Shown in pieces: positions 35,241-43,880 of a stretch of 58,902 nt of DNA. Position 1 is the stretch's first letter. Each line of letters opens with the position of its first letter. A program made the position numbers and the translations under genes. Source of the DNA: a candidate division WS1 bacterium (GTDB taxonomy: Bacteria > Armatimonadota > Zipacnadia > Zipacnadales > UBA5352); the NCBI GenBank assembly GCA_003566775.1, contig PXBW01000074.1:1-58902 (forward strand), written 5' to 3'. A model generated the notes under the pieces. That model was given only the letters and a program-made list of their open reading frames with translations. It did not search any database and was not told where the DNA came from.

Positions 35241-35963
35241 TCATGCCTCGTCGATCGGACCGAGTTCCTCGTCGAGGCGCTCGAAGGTCTCACGGATGTA
35301 CTCGACCCGGTGCTCGATTGCTTTCTGGGTGCTCTCCTCCCAGCTATCGGGATCGGCCTTCGACGGCTCGCCCCACGCCCCCGTCTTCGTGGTGGTGCCA
35401 TAGCCCACGTAGTCGTTCCACTCCTGGCCGAAGGGCGGGGATTGATCGGGTGATCGTCCTTTGACAAGCTTCGGTCGCAGTGCGAGCAGTGCAGAGGTCT
35501 CGCCTTTCCCGGCATGAATATCGGTGGGCATTCTGTCCCGCTCCGATAACAGCGGTCCGTCCGAGTGTATGATCCTCAGATCGGGGAAGCGGAAGTTCAG
35601 ATCGCGTATCGTCGGCTTGAGGATCCAGTTGCCTCCGTGGGTGGTGAGCACCACGATGCGCCTGATGCCGTGATGGCGTAGCGAGAGCACTATGTCCTCG
35701 ATCACCAGCGCGAGCGTGGACGGACGCAGCGTGATAGTCCCCGCCATGTCCATATGCTCCTGTGAGTTGGCGTAGGCGATTGCAGGCAGCAGATAGCAGT
35801 TGCCCAGCACCTCGGCGAGTCTCTCGCCCATATCATCCGCGCGAATCCAGTCGGTGGCGATCGGAAGATGCTCCCCGTGCTGTTCCAGCGAGCCCACGGG
35901 CAGAATCGCAATCGGCGGGTCCGCCTCGGCGATCTCCTTCGAGGTATTGTAAACCGTTACCAT
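35241..35963 (-). CDS. Creatininase family amidohydrolase
   Basis: 240 aa from ATG 35963 (GGGAGGGA 9 bp upstream); an open extension to 36179 is unsupported. Family landmarks: LPVGSLEQHGEHLPIATD (near 27-44, metal-binding Glu, His and Asp), SQEHMDMAGTITL and LTTHGGNW. The family covers creatinine amidohydrolase, mycofactocin peptidase MftE and the FAPy deformylase ArfB, all metal-dependent cyclic or linear amide hydrolases. Specificity cannot be told from sequence. It lies 128 bp after mutM on the same strand. No mycofactocin genes are nearby. Confidence 0.87.
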   Translation of the reverse strand: MVTVYNTSKEIAEADPPIAILPVGSLEQHGEHLPIATDWIRADDMGERLAEVLGNCYLLPAIAYANSQEHMDMAGTITLRPSTLALVIEDIVLSLRHHGIRRIVVLTTHGGNWILKPTIRDLNFRFPDLRIIHSDGPLLSERDRMPTDIHAGKGETSALLALRPKLVKGRSPDQSPPFGQEWNDYVGYGTTTKTGAWGEPSKADPDSWEESTQKAIEHRVEYIRETFERLDEELGPIDEA

Positions 35964-36091
35964 CGTATGGTCCCTCCCGCAAGAGTGCTGATAGTAACGG
36001 CCATTTCCACAACGAAGCCGTACATCCTTCCAGGGGTGAGACCGCTCGAGCGATTGCCGATACTGTTGGCGCCGACGTTCGAAAACGTGGC

Positions 36092-36880
36092 CTATCGTTG
36101 AGACTGACACCGGGGACAGAGGTACGTGGCGCGAGAGTTTATGCTCATGCGCTTCAATTGGGCGCCGCAGCGGGGGCACTGTTCTCCCTCGCTGCGGTAG
36201 TGCAGAAGCCAGTTATCGGGCACCTCATCCCCCTGTGTGCGCGCTCTGATCAGCACGGCAACGATTCTGCCAAGCGTATCATGAAGATCCCGGCGTTGCT
36301 CTTCGCCCAGAGTGTGGACGCTGCGCTCAGGATGTAACCTGGAACGAAACAGAATCTCATCGACCAGGATATTGCCGAGGCCTGCGATCACCTTCTGATC
36401 CATGAGAAGCGGCTTCACAGGTGCGGTCCGCCCCGAAAACACCTCGGAGAAGCACTCCCATGATATGTCACGAGCATCGGGTCCGAGCTCCTTGCGCCTC
36501 ACAAGCTCCTCGACGCTTTCCGTCAGCGTGATCCGTCCGAGCCGCCTCTGACAGAGGTATGCCAGATGCATTCCGTTCTCGAAGACAAACAGCACTCGCG
36601 TGTGCTCGGGGATATCCGTCGCTTCGCCGAAATAGGCCAGTTCACCGGTCATGCCGAAGTGGAAACAGAGCCACGGCCCATACGCGGTCTGTGCGAGCAA
36701 CCACTTGCCGTGACGGGCCGTGTCCGCCAACTCTGTCCCCACCAGCGTTTCCCGCAGGTCCTCCTGCGAGATGTCCTCCAGCACCAGGTCGTCCCTCGCC
36801 TCAACATGGGCGACTGTGCTGTGAAGCGATGTCGAGTAGAGGTATTGCCTGAACGCTTCTACATCGGGAAGCTCGGGCAT
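36092..36880 (-). CDS. mutM: Formamidopyrimidine-DNA glycosylase (MutM/Fpg family)
   Basis: 262 aa from ATG 36880, giving the essential N-terminus PELPDVE (Pro1 is the nucleophile after Met removal, Glu2 the acid); the upstream extension is therefore rejected. GAGGAAA precedes the start. The H2TH region (DQKVIAGLGNILVDEILF) and the C-terminal zinc finger (CPRCGAQLKRM, then YLCPRCQ) are intact. It excises 8-oxoguanine and ring-opened purines. A Nei-type specificity is possible since the N-terminal DVEAFRQYL differs from classical Fpg, but the fold assignment is sure. It starts 11 bp after the GAPDH stop. Confidence 0.92.
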   Translation of the reverse strand: MPELPDVEAFRQYLYSTSLHSTVAHVEARDDLVLEDISQEDLRETLVGTELADTARHGKWLLAQTAYGPWLCFHFGMTGELAYFGEATDIPEHTRVLFVFENGMHLAYLCQRRLGRITLTESVEELVRRKELGPDARDISWECFSEVFSGRTAPVKPLLMDQKVIAGLGNILVDEILFRSRLHPERSVHTLGEEQRRDLHDTLGRIVAVLIRARTQGDEVPDNWLLHYRSEGEQCPRCGAQLKRMSINSRATYLCPRCQSQR

Positions 36881-36891
36881 CGACTGTTTCC

Positions 36892-37893
36892 TCAGCGTGT
36901 AACGTAACTGCAGAGTTCCAGCATTCGCGCGCCGTAGCCCCACTCGTTATCATACCAGGCGAGTATCTTGGCGGCGTTCTGCCCGAGGACCATTGTTGAT
37001 TCCGCGTCGAACAGGGCGGACCATGATGTCCCGATGATATCCGGTGAGACTATCTCATCCTCAGTGTAACCGAGCACTCCGGTGAGTTCGTCAGAGTCGG
37101 CTCTACGCTTGAATGTGTCGTTGATCTCCTCGACGCTCACCGGTTTCTCAGTCTGCACAACGAAATCGCAGATGGAGCCAAGGATCACCGGTACACGCAT
37201 CGCCATCCCGTCAATCTTGCCTTCAAGCTCAGGCAGCACAATGGTCGTCGCCTCAGCGGCGCCGGTGGTGGTCGGGATGATCGACACGAGGGCCGACCGT
37301 CCGCGTCGACGCTTACTCGCCGGGACATCGACGACAGCCTGTGTGCTGGTGACGCCGTGTACCGTGGTCAGAAAGCCGGTCTCAATGCCGAACTGCTCAT
37401 CGAGAACCTTGGCCACCGGAGCGAGGCAGTTTGTGGTGCACGAAGCGCCAGAGATGATCCGATGCTCGTCCGGATCATATTCCTCATGATTGGTTCCCAT
37501 GCAGATGGTAACGTCTGCACCCTCCGAGTTTGCGCTGATGACGACCCGGTCGGCGCCTGCCGAGAGATGCGCCTCGCAACTCTCACGATCAGTAAGCGCG
37601 CCGGTTGCCTCAAGCACAACCTCCACCCCGTACTCGTCCCAGGGCAGGTCGGCGGGATTCTCATGCTGTGAGCATGGTATCTCCTCTCCACCATAGACGA
37701 GTCCGTCTTCACCTGCCTCGACCTCAACGCCCGCGCCGGGCAGCGCTGAGTCATACTTGAGCAGGTACGCAAGGTCATCGATGGATGCGATATCGTTGAT
37801 CGCCACGACATCAACGTTGCTGTCATCCATCATCTGCCGGAATGTCAGACGTCCTATACGTCCAAAGCCGTTGATCGCCACACGAACACTCAT
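36892..37893 (-). CDS. gap: Type I glyceraldehyde-3-phosphate dehydrogenase
   Basis: 333 aa from ATG 37893 with GGAAGGTGG upstream. N-terminal NAD site VRVAINGFGRIGRLTFRQ; catalytic cysteine in SGASCTTNCLAP (near 150); C-terminal WYDNEWGYGARM. All are normal, so it should oxidise glyceraldehyde 3-phosphate to 1,3-bisphosphoglycerate with NAD and phosphate. The DNA-repair gene mutM follows after 11 bp and is probably co-transcribed. A GC-rich inverted repeat lies upstream at 37953-37977. Confidence 0.96.
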   Translation of the reverse strand: MSVRVAINGFGRIGRLTFRQMMDDSNVDVVAINDIASIDDLAYLLKYDSALPGAGVEVEAGEDGLVYGGEEIPCSQHENPADLPWDEYGVEVVLEATGALTDRESCEAHLSAGADRVVISANSEGADVTICMGTNHEEYDPDEHRIISGASCTTNCLAPVAKVLDEQFGIETGFLTTVHGVTSTQAVVDVPASKRRRGRSALVSIIPTTTGAAEATTIVLPELEGKIDGMAMRVPVILGSICDFVVQTEKPVSVEEINDTFKRRADSDELTGVLGYTEDEIVSPDIIGTSWSALFDAESTMVLGQNAAKILAWYDNEWGYGARMLELCSYVTR

Positions 37894-37952
37894 CTTGCGG
37901 CCACCTTCCATGAAAGAAATGGGTTCACATTCGCTTGCGGCAGTACCCCCTT

Positions 37953-37977
37953 CGGGCACCGGATCCTGCGGTGCCCG
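37953..37977. repeat. GC-rich inverted repeat upstream of gap
   Basis: CGGGCACC (37953-37960) and GGTGCCCG (37970-37977) with a 9-nt loop, between the small membrane protein gene and gap. No T-run on either side; it may limit read-through or stabilise RNA ends. Confidence 0.4.
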
Positions 37978-37979
37978 GG

Positions 37980-38252
37980 CTAAATCTCGATCTTCACCGG
38001 CATCCGGTCGGCGATCGTGTTATAGAGCCAGGCGAACACGACACCTCCCGCGAAGCCATCCGCGAGTCCCCAGGCAAGTCCGATGAGGCTTCCAATGGGA
38101 GTGATTCGGTAACCGCGGTAGAGCTTACTGAAGAACGTGTCATCCTCCCCGTGATCGCCGAAGAGCATCCTCCACCATGTGAACGCCAGCACCCCGCCGC
38201 CCCAGATGAGTCCGCAGGCAGTGGCGAATGCCTTCACATTCAGTCGCATCAT
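37980..38252 (-). CDS. Small integral membrane protein, holin-like family
   Basis: 90 aa with two or three hydrophobic segments: residues about 8-28 (AFATACGLIWGGGVLAFTWW) and about 52-80 (PIGSLIGLAWGLADGFAGGVVFAWLYN). The pattern LNVKAFA..CGL.WG, a central KLYRGYRITPIGS and a closing FAWLYN matches small bacterial membrane proteins that automatic pipelines call bacteriophage holin; no lytic genes are near, so that role is doubtful. It starts 19 bp after the next membrane protein gene on the same strand, and the two are probably an operon. Confidence 0.75.
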   Translation of the reverse strand: MMRLNVKAFATACGLIWGGGVLAFTWWRMLFGDHGEDDTFFSKLYRGYRITPIGSLIGLAWGLADGFAGGVVFAWLYNTIADRMPVKIEI

Positions 38253-38271
38253 GATCTGATCTCCTTTCCGT

Positions 38272-38688
38272 TCATTCTCCGATAAGCGGAGTTGGGAACC
38301 AGGTGTAGCGAGCGACAGCCGCGATAATGAGGACTGCCATGAGAACCCAGAACAGCACGCCGCAGCCCCAGCCTGCTCCTTCAGATGGAAGTACAGCCTC
38401 CTGATCCGGAGCGACAGGTTCCGCGGACATCGGTACGGAGGCCACCACGATCAACAGAAGAATGACGAGACCGACTATCAGCGTGACGAGAAGCGGGACG
38501 CCCCAGACTATAGGCCCGATTGGCTCTATCCAGACAGAGCCCGCCCAGATCGTGAGAAAGAAGATCACGAGGAAGAAGAGGAAGCCCGAGGCGGGCCCCG
38601 GACCGCGCCTGCCGAATACGTAGATCAGTATCGCTGAGAACAGCATCGCGACGATCAGGACAAGAAGCAACTGCAGACCGATGGTCAT
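38272..38688 (-). CDS. Hypothetical membrane protein (138 aa)
   Basis: 138 aa from ATG 38688 (GGAGGAT 7 bp upstream); the longer frame to 38769 is unsupported. Four hydrophobic helices are visible (LQLLLVLIVAMLFSAILIYVF, GFLFFLVIFFLTIWAGSVW, PLLVTLIVGLVILLLIVVAS, WGCGVLFWVLMAVLIIAAVA), with an acidic loop of about 20 residues before the last one. No family recognised. Co-directional with the small holin-like gene 19 bp downstream. Confidence 0.7.
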   Translation of the reverse strand: MTIGLQLLLVLIVAMLFSAILIYVFGRRGPGPASGFLFFLVIFFLTIWAGSVWIEPIGPIVWGVPLLVTLIVGLVILLLIVVASVPMSAEPVAPDQEAVLPSEGAGWGCGVLFWVLMAVLIIAAVARYTWFPTPLIGE

Positions 38689-38847
38689 CCAGGTATCCTC
38701 CCCGCTCACCACACCACAACAACCGGGAACATCGATATCCATGGTATCCGAGTTCGGACGGCATCTCAATGGGGGAATCTCATGAGATTCGCGTCGGGGA
38801 AGACGCTTGACGAGAAAGAGCCCTGGGCAGGCCCGCCGTCATCTGTA

Positions 38848-40014
38848 TCACGAGAAACGTTTGCGGTAGCGCAAAGGCGTGGTGTTGCGGTAGCGCTTGA
38901 ATACCTTCGTGAAGTAACTCTGATCGCGGAAGCCGCACTCGAGCGCGATGCGCGCGATCTCCCTGTCGGTACGCGCAAGCATCTCCGCGGCGCGATCAAT
39001 GCGCATGCGGTTGAGCAGATAGGTGAAGGTTGCGCCCGCCTCGCGCTTGATGAGGTGCGAGAAGTGTGATGGCGACAGATGCACCGCCTCGGCCACGTCA
39101 TCACGCGAGATCTGCTCGCAGCAGTGTGTCCGCATGTAGTCCAGCGCCTCGAAGAGGAGAAAGCCCGGATCCTTGCGCCGACTGTGCTCAATCGCATCCA
39201 TGATTCCCTCGAGCATCTCTCGCAGCCATGCGGCGAGGTCCTCGTGTGAAGCGATCTCCGACACCTCGTCGATGCCCCGGTAACTCATACCGAGGAACTG
39301 CTGCGGTGCGCCTCCCGCCTCCACTGCGGTGCGGCTCATCGTCACCACAAGTTCGAGGAATATGCTCTTGACCAGGTCGAGACGGTCCCCGGCATGGTAG
39401 TGTACGGTCATCAGCAGCTCGTTAAGTATCTCCCGCGCGGCCCGGCGGTCGCCTGAGCGAATCGCGGCCATCAGGGCCGGCTCCTCGCGCATATAGAGTT
39501 CGCGGATCGAGTAATGCACCCGGTTCTTGAAGTCGTGAATCGCATGTGCTCTCTGCTGCTCGTCGTAATACTGTCTCCGGTTACTTGCCAGCGCTGCGGC
39601 GTTGGTGAGATTGTGCTCCTCCGCGATCTCTCTCAGATGCGCGCAGACACGCGCGATGTCCAGCCGGGGGCAGCCCTCCTCGTCGGGCAGCACCCGCTCT
39701 TCAGCGGTGTTGGCCACCAATCCCCCGAGCACCCGCGCATTGCACATCAGAGGCACCGCCCAGATCATCCGTCGCCGCGGGCACTGCGTGACTGATGGCT
39801 CACCCCAGCGCAGACCTTCGCTGACTGCGAAGGCCCGCGCCTCCCTGCACTCGTCACGCCCCGGTGCCTCGCACTCCCCGCACGGCCCGCCGGGGAAAAG
39901 AATATCACCCTCGCAATCGACCGCGCAAAGATCCACCTTCCAGCGTTCCGCGTAAGTCCGGGCAAGTTCGCTGAAGCTCTCATGGTCGAGACCGCATCTG
40001 CCGCCCCTCGGCAT
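38848..40014 (-). CDS. AraC-family regulator with N-terminal PocR-type sensory domain
   Basis: 388 aa, start supported by AGAGAGG 7 bp upstream. The N-terminal part (about 10-135) has the PocR-domain pattern, including the cysteine set CGECEAPGRDEC and CPRRRMIWAVPLM; PocR domains sense small molecules such as propanediol-type hydrocarbons. A helical linker follows. The C-terminal 100 residues hold two helix-turn-helix units of the AraC type (ISRDDVAEAVHLSPSHFSHL, and ALECGFRDQSYFTKVFKR). It is divergent from the UroD-thioredoxin/CobW operon, so it probably controls that operon, and the imperfect palindrome at 40102-40140 is a possible site. Confidence 0.88.
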   Translation of the reverse strand: MPRGGRCGLDHESFSELARTYAERWKVDLCAVDCEGDILFPGGPCGECEAPGRDECREARAFAVSEGLRWGEPSVTQCPRRRMIWAVPLMCNARVLGGLVANTAEERVLPDEEGCPRLDIARVCAHLREIAEEHNLTNAAALASNRRQYYDEQQRAHAIHDFKNRVHYSIRELYMREEPALMAAIRSGDRRAAREILNELLMTVHYHAGDRLDLVKSIFLELVVTMSRTAVEAGGAPQQFLGMSYRGIDEVSEIASHEDLAAWLREMLEGIMDAIEHSRRKDPGFLLFEALDYMRTHCCEQISRDDVAEAVHLSPSHFSHLIKREAGATFTYLLNRMRIDRAAEMLARTDREIARIALECGFRDQSYFTKVFKRYRNTTPLRYRKRFS

Positions 40015-40101
40015 CGCCAGGCCTCTCTGTGTATGAAGATGAATGCTGGAGGATACCGTACTATTTTACAATAATTCCGCTGCAGGTGAAAGACATCGAA
40101 G

Positions 40102-40140
40102 ACAGGTCTGCGTATCCTTATACCCGTATAGATAACCTGT
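40102..40140. promoter_or_regulatory. Interrupted palindrome in the divergent promoter region
   Basis: Left arm ACAGGT (40102-40107), a 5-nt interruption, TATC (40113-40116), CT, TATAC (40119-40123); right arm GTATA (40126-40130), GATA, ACCTGT (40135-40140). All 15 paired bases match. It lies 60 bp before the UroD-thioredoxin start and could be an activator site or an RNA hairpin in the leader. Confidence 0.45.
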
Positions 40141-40200
40141 GAATTCGACCCAAGCGCTTTTCTCAAGGATTCGCAGGGTTCGCAGCAGTATCGGGAGCAC

Positions 40201-41589
40201 GTGTCGGCCATGAGTGAGAATGGGAAAGAAGTACTGTTGAGGGCATTTCACAATCAGGAGACAGAACGCCCCGCATGGGTACCGTTTGTGGGCTCGCACG
40301 GTGGCGCGCTGATCGGGGCTCCGGCGGACGAGTATCTCAAATCGGCGGATCTGATGACAGACGGGCTGCTGAAGGCCGACGAACTCTACCGGCCCGACGG
40401 GCTGCCGATCACTTTCGACCTGCAGCTTGAGGCCGAGATACTCGGCTGTGAGCTTCGCTGGGCCTCCGACGGACCACCCAGTGTCGCGTCCCATCCACTG
40501 GCAGAGGGCGCGGAGCCCGATGATCTGCCTGCGTTCACCCCTGAAGCGGGACGCTTCCCGGTCGCGATGGAGGCGCTGCGACGCGTAAAGGCGGAGATCG
40601 GCGGCCGGGTGGCTCTCTACGGTCTCATCTGCGGCCCCTTCACCCTGGCGCTGCATCTGCTTGGCAACAACATCTTCCTCGAGATGTTCGACGAGGCCGA
40701 GAAAGTGCAGGAGCTGATCGCCTACTCTGCGGAAGTCGGCAGGGACGCCACAGACGCCTACCTCGACAACGGCGCGGACGTCATCGCTGTGGTCGATCCG
40801 ATGGTCAGTCAGATCTCGCCGGAGCATTTCACGCAGTTTGTGACTCCATCACTGAACCGTCTGTTCGATCACATCCATCGGCGTGGCGGCGCCGCCTCCC
40901 TGTTCTGCTGCGGTGACGCGACCCGCAACATCGAGGTCATGTGTCAGACTGACTGCGACAATATCTCCGTCGATGAGAACGTGGACCTCGCATTCCTGCG
41001 GGACACCGCACGAGAGCACCGGAAGTCGTTCGGCGGCAACCTGCAACTCACCGTGGTGCTTCTGCTCGGCGATGAGGCAGACGCCAGAAGAGCGGCGCTC
41101 GAGTGCATCGACATCGGCGGCTCCAGGGGATACATCCTCGCCCCGGGCTGTGATCTGCCCTACGACACACCACCCGAGAACGTCGCCGCCGCGGGCCTGA
41201 TGGCGGTCGATGAATACGAACGCGAGGTCGCTCGCGAGACCGTGATCGAGGCGGAGGAGGACAGCTTCGAGGATATTGAGCTTCCCGACTACGATGCCGA
41301 AGATCGCGTCATAGTCGATGTCATCACGCTCAACTCTGCGACCTGTGCCCCGTGTCAGTACATGATGGAGGCGGCCGAGCGCGCCGCCGAGCAGTTCCGC
41401 GACGCAGTGACGGTCAAAGAGCACAGAATCACCCATCGTGAGGGTCTGGGCATGTTTTGCCGCCTCGATGCGGGGCATGTGCCGACCATCTGCATTGATG
41501 GACAACCAGCATTCGTCTCGATCATACCCGATCAGCCGAAGCTCGTGAACGCAATCCGGGAACGTTTGGAGGAGAAGCGAGGATCATGA
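40201..41589 (+). CDS. UroD/MtaA-like methyltransferase fused to a thioredoxin-like domain
   Basis: 462 aa. Residues 1-345 are a UroD/MtaA-type barrel (KEVLLRAFHNQETERPAW at the start; APGCDLPYDTPPENV at 314-328). The zinc-motif region reads F-C-C-G (235-238): Cys237 is kept but Phe replaces the usual His. The second zinc-type Cys, C317, is present. After an acidic linker, residues about 368-460 form a thioredoxin-like domain with C382-A-P-C385 and a cis-Pro-like HVPTICI. The fusion suggests a thiol relay acting on the methyltransferase or its thiol acceptor. The stop overlaps a CobW-type gene. GTG 40201 or ATG 40210 may be the start; GGGAG lies before both. Confidence 0.85.
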   Translation: MSAMSENGKEVLLRAFHNQETERPAWVPFVGSHGGALIGAPADEYLKSADLMTDGLLKADELYRPDGLPITFDLQLEAEILGCELRWASDGPPSVASHPLAEGAEPDDLPAFTPEAGRFPVAMEALRRVKAEIGGRVALYGLICGPFTLALHLLGNNIFLEMFDEAEKVQELIAYSAEVGRDATDAYLDNGADVIAVVDPMVSQISPEHFTQFVTPSLNRLFDHIHRRGGAASLFCCGDATRNIEVMCQTDCDNISVDENVDLAFLRDTAREHRKSFGGNLQLTVVLLLGDEADARRAALECIDIGGSRGYILAPGCDLPYDTPPENVAAAGLMAVDEYEREVARETVIEAEEDSFEDIELPDYDAEDRVIVDVITLNSATCAPCQYMMEAAERAAEQFRDAVTVKEHRITHREGLGMFCRLDAGHVPTICIDGQPAFVSIIPDQPKLVNAIRERLEEKRGS

Positions 41590-42497
41590 TCCCGATCTGC
41601 CTCGTCACCGGCTTTCTCGGGAGTGGTAAGACCACTTTCCTCAGACACATAATCGATCTGCATGGTGATGAGAAAATCGTCTATCTCGTCAACGAGTTCT
41701 CATCACTCGACGTGGACGGCGATATTCTGCGTTCAGACGAGGACGACGTCGTAGCGGTGCCGGGAGGCAGCATCTTCTGCCGCTGCCTTGTGACCGAGTT
41801 CGCTGGCCGCCTGCGTGAGATACCTCGACGCTTCGGATCCGACGATGAACCCATCCAGAGCGTAGTGATCGAGGCCAGTGGCGTCGCGAATCCAATGGTC
41901 GTAGAGCAGATGCTCGCCGAGACCGGACTAAATGAGATATACGACCTCGGGCGGATAGTGAGCATCGTTGATCCGGGCAGCCTGTCGAAGCTGATACATA
42001 CACTGCCCAATATTCGCTCTCAGATCGAGGCCGCGGATGTAGTTCTCGTAAACAAGATCGATCTCTTCGATGAGCAACAGGTGGCCGAGACGGAGCGAAT
42101 TGTTCGCGAGATAGCGCCCGAGGCGGAGATTGTGCGAACCATACGATCGCGAGCCAACGTCAATCTTCTCGCAGAGGGCTCAAAACGCGGTCGCGAAGGA
42201 GACTACGCGCTGTGTGCCGATCCCAACTTCGCACGTTTCGCGCTCCACTTCAGCGCCCCGGTGGAGATCGATGCCCTGCAGTCGGCGCTGGAAGATGCGG
42301 CCGATTGCATCTACCGGGCGAAGGGTGTCGTTCCCACACACGACGGAGACCGCTACGTGGATATGTCCGCCACGGGTCTGCTGATTCAGGAATCTGATCG
42401 GGGAGCCGCGCGCGGCATCGCGATCATCGCCCGCGCCGAGGAGCCGGAGAAAGTGAAGAGGCTGGTTGAGCGTTTCGGTCGCCCGGACGAATCTTGA
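41586..42497 (+). CDS. CobW/G3E-family GTPase (putative metallochaperone)
   Basis: 303 aa, start overlapping the upstream stop (ATGA). Walker A GFLGSGKTT (9-17), the switch region NEFSSLDVDGD, Walker B-like VVIEASGVANP, and NKID for guanine recognition identify a G3E GTPase. The metal-binding motif is normally CxCC; here it is C65-R-C67-L, so one cysteine is missing. The C-terminal domain (from about 215) is the CobW-C type. These GTPases deliver zinc or cobalt to client enzymes. Translational coupling to a UroD-like methyltransferase suggests that enzyme as client; this is inference. Confidence 0.88.
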   Translation: MIPICLVTGFLGSGKTTFLRHIIDLHGDEKIVYLVNEFSSLDVDGDILRSDEDDVVAVPGGSIFCRCLVTEFAGRLREIPRRFGSDDEPIQSVVIEASGVANPMVVEQMLAETGLNEIYDLGRIVSIVDPGSLSKLIHTLPNIRSQIEAADVVLVNKIDLFDEQQVAETERIVREIAPEAEIVRTIRSRANVNLLAEGSKRGREGDYALCADPNFARFALHFSAPVEIDALQSALEDAADCIYRAKGVVPTHDGDRYVDMSATGLLIQESDRGAARGIAIIARAEEPEKVKRLVERFGRPDES

Positions 42498-42584
42498 TCA
42501 TCGGTAAGATGCCATGCAGGAGTGCTGAGTGCTTTCGGTCAACTGCTCTCTTGTAGCGCATCACGACGAAAAGGAGTCCCGGCG

Positions 42585-43880
42585 ATGAATCTGATCGTGA
42601 TCGTCACCGACACCTTCCGCGCGGATCATCTCGGCTGTTACGGTAATGAGCGCGTTCGCACCCCGAATCTCGACCGGCTTGCGAGTGAGGGCGTGACCTT
42701 CACCAACGTGCATGGCGACGGTCTGCCCACCATCCCCATGCGCCGGGTATTCTACACGGGCAACACCATCCTGCCCGAGGGCGCGTGGCGGCCCCTGTCC
42801 CCCGACGACATCACGGTGGCGGAGATACTCGGCGAGCGTGGATACACCACCGGCCTGGTGGCCGACTGCTATCACATGTTCAAGCCGGGTATGAACCTGC
42901 ACCGCGGCTTCGACTCGTGGGAGTGGATCCGGGGGCAGGAGAGCGATCCGTGGCACAGCGGCCCGAGGGACGCGGTTGAGCCGAAGGATCACATGCCCGA
43001 GCACCTCTGGAACCCTCACTACGACGAGCGGATTCGGCAGTACATGATGAATATGCAGGACCGTGAGAGTGAGGAGGATTACATCGTCGCCCGCTCATGC
43101 CGCGCCGCCATGCGGTGGCTGGATAGCAACCTCGACAACAGGCCGTTCATGCTCTGGCTGGAACTGTTCGATCCCCATGAGCCGTGGGATGCCCCGAAGC
43201 GCTTCCGTGACATGTACTTCGATGACTACCCGGTGGAGGACTTTCAATTCGGCTACGGCGTCGACGTGAACGACGTGCGCGAGGAGGACCTTCCGGCGAT
43301 CCGCGCCCTTTACAAGGCCGAGGTCACCTTCGTGGACGAGTGGATCGGGCACCTGCTGGAGAAGGTTGCCGACCTCGGGCTGGATGATGACACCGCGATC
43401 GTCTTCACCACGGATCATGGCACACACCTTGGCGAACAGGGCTGCGTGCAGAAGACGCCGGGTCTGCTCAACTCCGCGGTTACTCAGATTCCTCTCATCA
43501 TCCGCCACCCTGTGCGACGCTGCGCGGGCAGCCGCATCGATGCTCTGGCAAGCGGCATGGACCTTGCTCCAACGCTGATGCGACTGACGGGTATCTCGGA
43601 CCATCCGCCGATGGATGGTGTGGACCTCTGGCCGCTCGCAGAGGGGGAGGTCGAGTCGCTGCATGACTGGCTGCTTATCGGCTTCCGCGGCTTCGCCGCC
43701 GCGCGCACGCTCGACTGGCATTACTTCCAGAACCTGCGCGATCGTGAAGCGGGCCGCGGTCCCGCCCTCTACGATCTTCGGAGCGATCCCGGTGAGACCA
43801 CGAACGTGGTCGACGACCACCCGGAGATCGTCGAGGACCTGCGCCGCCTGATCGCAGGGGCGTTTCCGCTGGAGGACTGA
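42585..43880 (+). CDS. Sulfatase-fold hydrolase lacking the formylglycine residue
   Basis: 431 aa from ATG 42585 (AAAAGGAG 9 bp upstream). It has the alkaline-phosphatase/sulfatase fold: IVIVTDTFRADHLGCYG and RTPNLDRLASEGVTF at the start, and TTDHGTHLGEQG later. In sulfatases the key motif is C/S-x-P-x-R, where Cys or Ser becomes formylglycine; here it is T49-I-P-M-R53. Threonine cannot become formylglycine but serves as nucleophile in phosphodiesterases of the same superfamily, so a phosphatase or phosphonate/phosphodiesterase role is plausible. No signal peptide, which is unusual for sulfatases. Convergent with the sialidase-fold operon. Confidence 0.85.
   Translation: MNLIVIVTDTFRADHLGCYGNERVRTPNLDRLASEGVTFTNVHGDGLPTIPMRRVFYTGNTILPEGAWRPLSPDDITVAEILGERGYTTGLVADCYHMFKPGMNLHRGFDSWEWIRGQESDPWHSGPRDAVEPKDHMPEHLWNPHYDERIRQYMMNMQDRESEEDYIVARSCRAAMRWLDSNLDNRPFMLWLELFDPHEPWDAPKRFRDMYFDDYPVEDFQFGYGVDVNDVREEDLPAIRALYKAEVTFVDEWIGHLLEKVADLGLDDDTAIVFTTDHGTHLGEQGCVQKTPGLLNSAVTQIPLIIRHPVRRCAGSRIDALASGMDLAPTLMRLTGISDHPPMDGVDLWPLAEGEVESLHDWLLIGFRGFAAARTLDWHYFQNLRDREAGRGPALYDLRSDPGETTNVVDDHPEIVEDLRRLIAGAFPLED

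Noticed and set aside
37980..38252. Phage holin
   Set aside because: No endolysin, phage structural or integrase gene nearby; the family is also widespread as small chromosomal membrane proteins.
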